NCBI GenBank assembly: GCA_036426205.1 | Contig: CM071568.1 | Location: 229,434,148-229,498,147, forward strand | Source of the DNA: Ascaphus truei | Lineage: Eukaryota; Chordata; Amphibia; Anura; Ascaphidae | Direction: 5' to 3' | DNA: 64,000 bases | Part shown: positions 58,160-64,000 of the stretch, one piece after another | Numbering within the stretch: the stretch's first letter is position 1 | Layout: each line of letters starts with the position of its first letter | The notes under the pieces: generated by a model | Databases searched by the model: none | What the model saw: only the letters and a program-made list of their open reading frames with translations | What the model was told of the DNA's origin: nothing | Position numbers and translations under genes: made by a program

Positions 58160-60240
58160 TAGAACTGGTAGCCCAGTTCTTCTTGTTTATAGTCCGATTT
58201 TGGCATTAGGGAGGATGTCTCTTGTGATACTACGGGTCTCGCAAAAAATCTTTAAACGACCACCGTCTGGGTCCATGCCGACCCACTCCGCACTTCGTCT
58301 TGCGGACCCTTCATCATCGCTTGGGAAGTTTATTTAATTATGAAGTCCATGGCCATTCGTTTCTTGTCCCTGTTTGTATTTCAACAAAAACCACTCTCCT
58401 ACTTGGATGTACGGGGGGGTCATATTTAACAAAACGTGTTGCCATTTATGGCGTTCTTGGAGCTTGTCACATGATACTCGCACCGTCTCCCAGGTGGTCA
58501 ATTACCCAAGACTGCAGCCAGTGGTCACCTTCCCTCCACTGCGCTGTTGTACATATCTTTAGGAGGGAAGACTTCGACCTGGGCTTGGGGATGTTCCCTA
58601 CGCTTCTCCTTGTGGTTTCAGCAGCTATTGCTGGCGTCGCAAAATACTTGGGCGATTCTGGATCGCTCCGTGACACTGGAATCAAAGGGCCTAGCTTGAT
58701 ATATCTCCTGATATTTGGTCGCCCTATTAATGTGTGGTTGTTAACCACTTACCTCGTGAGCTGGTCGATGTGGTCCGCTTTTTTAGCCATGCATAGAGAG
58801 CCAAGTAATACCGCCGGACTACCCCGATATTGCGTTCCCCTGACCCGCCCAATGTGAGAGGAGTGAGGAGTGTTGAATGTCCACGGTGCACTCTTGCCGC
58901 GCAAGTATCTTTTGAACTATGTTGTCATCATTATTCTTTGAGTTCTATTTTTGTCATTCCCTTACATGCTCAATCGAATGTTGCCGCAATCGGATGCGTA
59001 ATTGTACACTGGTCCTCCTGAGCTGCAAAAGAACCTTCTGAGGAGGCGTTTATGTAAGCTTGAAGCATCCATAGATTCTAGTAACTCGAGTGTATTAGCT
59101 CGTGTACTCATGCAGGAGGTGTGAAGAGTAGCCGATCCAATCGTTTGCTGTTTGCTAGGCCCCGCCTCTAGTTCTAAGTGAGATGACCATCAGGGCCCAA
59201 ATCCATTCGAGTCCAACATAGTAAAGGGGGCGGGGTTATGTGGTTAAGTCTGTCGACGGTTAGATCTGCAATCCTTTTGGTCTTGCTTTGCCTCTCCCGC
59301 ATTTCGGCACCGTAAAACAGCATTTGTGTGAGATTATCTGGACACGCACCTTTCATAACCAACGACTCCCAAATGCCCGCACCGCCCTACCACTGGCGCC
59401 TTCGGTGTGAAGTGTCGTCCATGATGCATGACTGTGCGTGCGTTGGTAGTGGCGCCCACCAACCAAAGGTGGCCACGATGTCGATGCAGTGAGCATGGGG
59501 TATGATAAGGCGGGTTGCTTTCCTCTCTGCTCAGTTGGGACTTATTGCTTGATGCTGTTAGGCATCCTACTTTTCATTGAGGCCGTCTGTTGTCGATGAA
59601 GGGATATTCAACCTTCCATTAACAGTGGACGTTTTTTGTTAAACACTCTTCTTTCGAGGATGGCAATTGCTATATCCGTTCTCGCAAATCGTGTCCACTT
59701 AAGACAACATGACTGGAACTTTACCTTAGCCTTTGCTATTTTCATCTTACGGATTGCGATGCTCTATTGCCTAGATGAAATTGATGCCAAGCCGATGGTC
59801 AGCCGGGGTAAGTAGTTTCAATCCATCGGTTGTATGCGTCGGAAAGGAGGGAGAGCATGCTAGATGGCCGAGATGGGTACTGTTCCGCTAGAAGGGCACC
59901 GTCTCATCAATGAGTAACGTCGTTGGAATCGGTTTTGAGATTAATTTTTGTTACGAGTATGCGTTTTTTTTGTCGTCGCGATACAGTGGTTTGTAGTAAC
60001 ACGGAGATACGTGTGGGGCCTTAATCTCGTATCCTTTTCGGATCCCAAGTTCAAAATCGTAAATGGGCGTTCGTGTAGCGTTTTCGCGGGGTTCTGCGCA
60101 AGAAACTATTGGTCCCAAATCCTGTGTACCACCCAACGTATGTATTGCAGTGAGATGCGAGGTGGGTACTTGATCTGGCTGCGTGTATCTGCGGGATTTT
60201 GCTTCTGTGGGCACGTTGGTGCCATTGTTGCTGGTTGGGT
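58113..60240 (-). pseudogene. BEL/Pao integrase region (catalytic core unreadable, C-terminal domain clear)
   Basis: The C-terminal integrase domain of the Pao type (DUF5641) is recognisable in alternating frames. Seen are 'HTLIGRP' (about 58,715-58,740), 'LQERHKWQ' (about 58,440), 'PYIQVGEWFLLKYKQG' (about 58,370-58,415), 'RNEWPW' and 'RVRKTKCGVG'. It continues in a clean frame from about 58,245 to the stop at 58,117. A possible zinc-binding or CxxC region lies near 60,090-60,130. Integrase inserts the cDNA into the genome. Indels break the frame every few dozen bases, while CpG remains common. The DDE core cannot be read. Confidence 0.75.
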
Positions 60241-60399
60241 AGCTTCCTGATTCTTTCTACGCGGTTATGCTACGCTTATAGTAGAAATCTCCTTTTGCGG
60301 AGGTAGATGGATAAAAACTTGAGTTCTCACTTAGGTACCAACCTTGCTATCTGTGTATAGAGTTGACGCATCTGGTGATGGTCCTATCTCTATTGACAT

Positions 60400-60960
60400 T
60401 AGATAAGCCGGACCTGCCGAGTGCTACTGATAACACTGCATCCATCACAGCGTGTATCTCTGGGTACTATAGAATATGGTAGGTTCCATCTTTGTGGCGC
60501 CAGATTGTTAGACCTTTCGCCAAGGATATTGAACCTGTTCCTGAATGTGGCCAAAACCTTACTCTCCTTCCATCACGTCCGTGTGTTATTAGGTGAGGCC
60601 ACCGCTGCATAGCCTTTTTGGGTGGAGGCATCGAGAACACGCAAAGGCTCTTTGCTGTGTGCGGGCCGGTGAGAGATATTAGGGGTGATAATAGATGTGG
60701 GCGTTGGGATTGACAAGTGCTCGAGGGGTCCTTCAGGAAAGTATTTTTCGCATCGTTTCCCACTATTTTCCGTTTTCTGGGAGGTAGTGGGAGTAATACC
60801 ATTCCTGATTTTCGAGGACATTTTCTTATGAGAAGAGAATACTTCCCTTGTATAGTGAAGGATGCCAACGAATCCTAGCGGGTCGTAAGAAGAGACTGTT
60901 AACGGGGACAGGCACTCCGCGGACGTGTGAAGGTTTTTCGGTCGCATTTGTGCTCTGGAT
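60400..60960 (-). pseudogene. BEL/Pao RT-RNase H connection region (Peptidase_A17 family)
   Basis: The family signature 'SSYDPLGFV' is intact (about 60,864-60,890 on the minus strand), followed by 'LEHLSIP' (about 60,708-60,728). 'LDASTQKGYAAVASPNNT' (about 60,595-60,648) matches the '...DAS..GY.AV.Y' start of the RNase H-like part. Adjacent pieces sit in other frames, showing indels. The region joins the RT and RNase H of the polyprotein. Confidence 0.85.
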
Positions 60961-61099
60961 CGTAAACGGTGTCTTGTCTGTTTAAGATTCCAGACTTACC
61001 TCAGGCTCCGCTGTTCCAAATATTTGGGTAGGCTGCAAAGCATGTGAGTACCCCAGAGATCCAAATTCTTGAGATCGTTTGGTTACGTTGATCATCTGC

Positions 61100-61850
61100 G
61101 TGGAAACGCCTTGGCATCACTGTGGACTAACTGTTAAGATAACTATTTTGCTGCGCACCTTAGGTTGGCCTTCGCTAACATCTTTGTGATCCTCCTTGAG
61201 TAGCTTGAATTAGACTGGCTTCTTCTTCCCGCCGTCTGTAGGAACTGATTTTAATCCGAGTCCAACTATACCGAACTTCTCTTTCGACGAATAGCTCTCT
61301 GGACGTCTTTCCCGAACTCTGCTTCTCCGTCGTGGGGCACGTTTCTTGTCTGAGCCGTGAGGCTGCACTGCACGGTGTGATGGGCTGTCCCAGAAAGGAC
61401 ATGTACTTCATGCGGTAATCCGTGATTTTCTTTCTATTTGGGCGTCATCTTTGTCCACAGGAATCTCTAAAGCGGTAGTAGTTACGGTTTGTACTTTCTT
61501 CTCGCAACAAGGACAGTCGGAACATCTGTTGAATGCTCTCAGGTCTACGGCCGAGTACGTGTTACTTGACGGAAGCGGTATCATGCATCTCCCAGAATGA
61601 TCTGTTCGTCAGTACCGGGTGGCCCCGGTGTAGGAGAACTACGTTTAGGATGACTCCTTTCTTTGAATGCTGTAGCGGCTGGAGTCGAATAACACTCGTC
61701 GATTTGGACAGGATTTCTCGGAGTGTTTGGTCGTTGGTGGTAGACTGCCAAACGACCCGGATATCCTTTTGTCCATACTGGTACAAGCATTACTTCGCCT
61801 TCTTTAAGTTGGGTCGAGGACGCCGCAATCTCGCATCGGCCCATGTGGAG
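61100..61850 (-). pseudogene. BEL/Pao reverse transcriptase region
   Basis: Alternating frames show the order of Pao RT segments. 'YHQRPNTPRNPVQI' (about 61,708-61,749) and 'RVLFDSS' (about 61,692) are followed by 'VVLLHRGHPVLTN' (about 61,610-61,648), the family's N-x-VLLxGPxLTN block. 'LLREE', 'RNYYRF' and, beyond a gap, 'REVRYSW' and 'EEASLIQATQ' (about 61,186-61,215) come next. The YxDD box itself is scrambled by indels. It would copy the element's RNA into DNA. Not functional as written. Confidence 0.8.
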
Positions 61851-62079
61851 AAGATTTTTTTTGCCATGACCCCCTCGGCACCAACTAAAGTGTTCATGAT
61901 CTCCGGTTTCTTGTTAGCGTTTTCGGCGCTAAGTGTTCGTTGAGCGAAAGAGCCTAGACATAGCAATGTCTCTGTTGTTGGAAGACACATGGGGGCGTTC
62001 TTCTTGGCGAAACGGAAAGGTTAGTTGGGGCCACCCCAATTCTGCCACCAATGATCGTCACTGAATGCGCTCCTTACCA

Positions 62080-62600
62080 TTAACATCAAGTATTCTTTGG
62101 TTCTGCCATGTTGGCGCCCTGTCGTTGTCGTCGTCCTTTGTGTCTGTGAAAACCACTGTCTCTTATCTCCCTAGGTTGATTGGGGGTATTTTCTTGCTCC
62201 AACAGGCGAGTCTCAATAGTACTTTTGTCACGAGCTTTCTCGTGAGACCTGAATAGTGCGTTCGACAAGGGTTTGAAGGTGGGTATACGACGTCTAACAA
62301 CGTTAGTTCGATAGTGGCTGCATACGTCTTTTTTGTGGTCCTCGTATCATTTGTTCCATGCATTAATTTCTCCCACTACCACCCTCCTAGAGCCGAGACC
62401 TTATTGATGCGCTGTGGCCGTTGTTCAACATTGGTACCTCCATTTCGGCTGTTTCCCGGATTTGTAGTGTGACTTCATGATAGTCTCTGCAAGAGTAGGT
62501 AGTCTAGCAGGACTCAGATAGCTATCTTCGTCTAGTGGTTGGAGGATAGGCATATTTGATCGGGCAATGGTTTTTATGATGGTGGATGGTATGTGTCGCG
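62080..62600 (-). pseudogene. BEL/Pao region between protease and RT
   Basis: By position this is the linker between the DUF1758 protease and the RT. Short frames ('ITRLPTRKL'-like basic pieces upstream; 'MSNALFRSHEKARDKS' at about 62,221-62,268) have no diagnostic motif of their own. The assignment rests on its place between two recognised domains on the same strand. Confidence 0.5.
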
Positions 62601-62940
62601 CCCACGTCTTGGCGTTTGGGATCCAGTACCTAATCCATTAACTGCCATTGTGTATTTGCACTCGGATGAGGTGGAAGCCAGGGGCATGTTAACATTTGCC
62701 GTCATATGAGCCTTATGCGTGTAGCCTATTTCCTGCTTCTCCCTGTAGTCTCCTATTCGGCCTATGGCACGTTCTGCAGAGGAGTGTAAGGAAGAAACTG
62801 ATCCCAGTACTGTTTTGTATGTTGAACATATCGAAATTCTGAACATGTCTGACCATGCGTCGGTTGCTCTGGTCGTCGATGATTGCATACATCCGTTTTT
62901 TTTTGTTTTTTGTGGCTCTGTGGGGTTGTCGTCCCTTGGG
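62600..62940 (-). pseudogene. BEL/Pao aspartic protease domain (DUF1758)
   Basis: The sequence 'MYAIIDDQSNRRM' (about 62,850-62,889) matches the catalytic block of Pao-type proteases ('YAIIDDQSN', with the active-site Asp). The continuation 'FDMFNIQNST' is in frame. Downstream the flap and second half are frame-broken. It would cut the Gag-Pol polyprotein. Confidence 0.85.
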
Positions 62941-63179
62941 TGCCATATGCTACCAGACATTATGTTTAGAAGCAGATTACTGTCGTTTTTCCTTCTCCGA
63001 CCTACTTCTGTGCTTTGGATTGCCACTGACGGCGGGTTGGGGAGATGGGTCTTCTCCCACTTCTGCTCAACACCCTTTGCTTGTCAGAGGGTTAGGGGCT
63101 ATTGACCTTGCTTTTGTGGGCTTCTATAGCTTACGGGTGGGTAGACGCGTGATATGTTTGTGCATGTCAGCCTATCGCA

Positions 63180-64000
63180 CTCTGTGACAGTCAGAGCTCT
63201 CTTTGCAGGTCCCTTTGACTAAATGAGTTGTGGAAGCACAACAATTTGAAACAGGCTCACCATTCTCTGCGTAGGTTCTTTCGCTCCTCTATGGGTTTTT
63301 CCATGATATCCGAATAGCATGACTTGTTAAGTGGATGCGGCTTTCCTTTTGTGGATAGGGCATCTTTTGTTAAGGTCCCTTGGTTTTGTTTGTCCCTGTC
63401 GCCGTCTGGCTCGGGCTCGCGTTTTACTGGTTTTTGGTCGTAGGGGGCGCACGTTCCGTCCTGTGCGCCGAGATGGTGTTCTGGAGTCCTCTGCAACATT
63501 GTACCTTGCTGTGATCCTGTCGTTCCTCGGGGTGGTGGCGCGGATGTGGTTTTGCGCCCTCCGAAGATGAAGCTGAGGAGTCGTTCTTTGTCCTTGTCCG
63601 CTTTCGCAGAAGATAATAGCTTCACGAAAGAATTGAGAATGGGGGAAGACAACTGCTTCTGCCACTTTGTAGGTGGAAACAAACCTGTGACAAGCACCTT
63701 TCTGGACGCGCTTAGAATGGTTAGTCTTCTCCACGAGCTGGGTCTCACTACCACTACGAGCCTGAATTCTAGGCAGTGAGACTAGAATGTAAGGAAGTCT
63801 ATTCTTGCGAACTCCAGTCTCTTGGCTAGCACGGTCTCCAAGATCTTCGTAACTTCGAGTAGCTTTATCGTTTGTGATTCTTGAGGAAGCTCTCTGATTA
63901 TTTTGAAGAGTGAAGTCCTCGGACTGCTTCAGGGGATGCCATAGGTCTCTCTAGCCTGTTTCCCCACTAGGTCCAGACTCTCACCTACTTAGGGTTGGTT
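63180..64000 (-). pseudogene. BEL/Pao Gag with zinc-knuckle region
   Basis: The N-terminal half shows the Pao Gag helical region ('VVFPHSQFFREAI', about 63,610-63,648). A charged Gln/Arg/Pro-rich linker follows. Then comes a Cys/His cluster in two frames ('CPIHKRKAAS', 'HPLNKSCYS', 'EERKNLRREW', with 'CCAST' beyond), the zinc-knuckle array of vertebrate BEL/Pao Gag proteins. The start of the frame and the 5' LTR lie past the window edge. Indels separate the pieces. Confidence 0.8.

Noticed and set aside
58300..58857. Plus-strand 185-codon frame
   Set aside because: It is antisense to the recognised BEL/Pao integrase C-terminal region and has no motif of its own.
59960..59990. 'YRDD' on the minus strand as an RT active site
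   Set aside because: The flanks lack RT context, and the RT of this element lies at 61.1-61.85 kb; this falls in the integrase region.
62015..62060. 'tggtggcagaattggggtgg' on the minus strand as a primer-binding site
   Set aside because: It lies inside the polyprotein, between protease and RT, not after a 5' LTR.
58245..64000. Bacterial or other contaminant because of CpG content and odd composition
   Set aside because: BEL/Pao Gag, protease, RT, RNase H-connection and integrase signatures occur in order on one strand, followed by an LTR that joins amphibian-type sequence.

Overview
This window is repeat-rich vertebrate DNA, most likely from an amphibian (frog-like) genome. CpG is scarce outside young elements, long CA/GT/AT microsatellites are common, and the repeat mix is typical of frogs: L2, CR1, L1/Tx1-type, Penelope-like, BEL/Pao and LTR elements, hAT and TA-flanked (Tc1/mariner-type) MITEs, and a tRNA-derived SINE ending in (ATT)n. 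I see no convincing host protein-coding gene. Almost every recognisable coding trace is a decayed transposon gene, and the species call is an inference from repeat content.

Layout. 1-16.5 kb holds an LTR fragment, two TA-flanked MITEs plus a third beyond the microsatellites, a SINE, a hAT transposase relic (7.7-9.0 kb), a Penelope-like fragment (10.2-11.1 kb, minus), GT and CA microsatellites, and a deleted LTR element with its target duplication (14.37-15.67 kb). 16.5-20.1 kb is a large fold-back unit with nested Penelope, hAT and MITE insertions. 20.1-26.5 kb has a SINE, a hAT MITE with a perfect 8-bp target duplication, and an L1-type LINE split by a GC-rich/CA-minisatellite/MITE block and by a CR1 tail. 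26.6-38.4 kb contains a series of inverted-repeat units. 38.4-45 kb is a LINE/Penelope cluster: a nearly complete Penelope-like element, a CR1 3' end with a 250-codon open frame, and an L2. 45-57.4 kb has two copies of an unnamed repeat carrying different minisatellites, and a 3.4-kb fold-back into which three DNA elements have inserted. 57.4-64.0 kb is the 3' LTR and most of the body of a minus-strand BEL/Pao retrotransposon.

Two observations stand out. First, fourteen copies of a small structured motif (GAnnAA, then a hairpin whose sequence changes but whose pairing is kept, then GAAAC and an NUH triplet) sit in the inverted-repeat units. One inverted pair lies just upstream of the Penelope open frame. 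The architecture matches minimal hammerhead ribozymes, which are known from Penelope-like elements. Second, the BEL/Pao body (about 58.25-64.0 kb) is rich in CpG yet broken by indels every few dozen bases. That combination suggests a young element in unpolished long-read sequence rather than an ancient relic.
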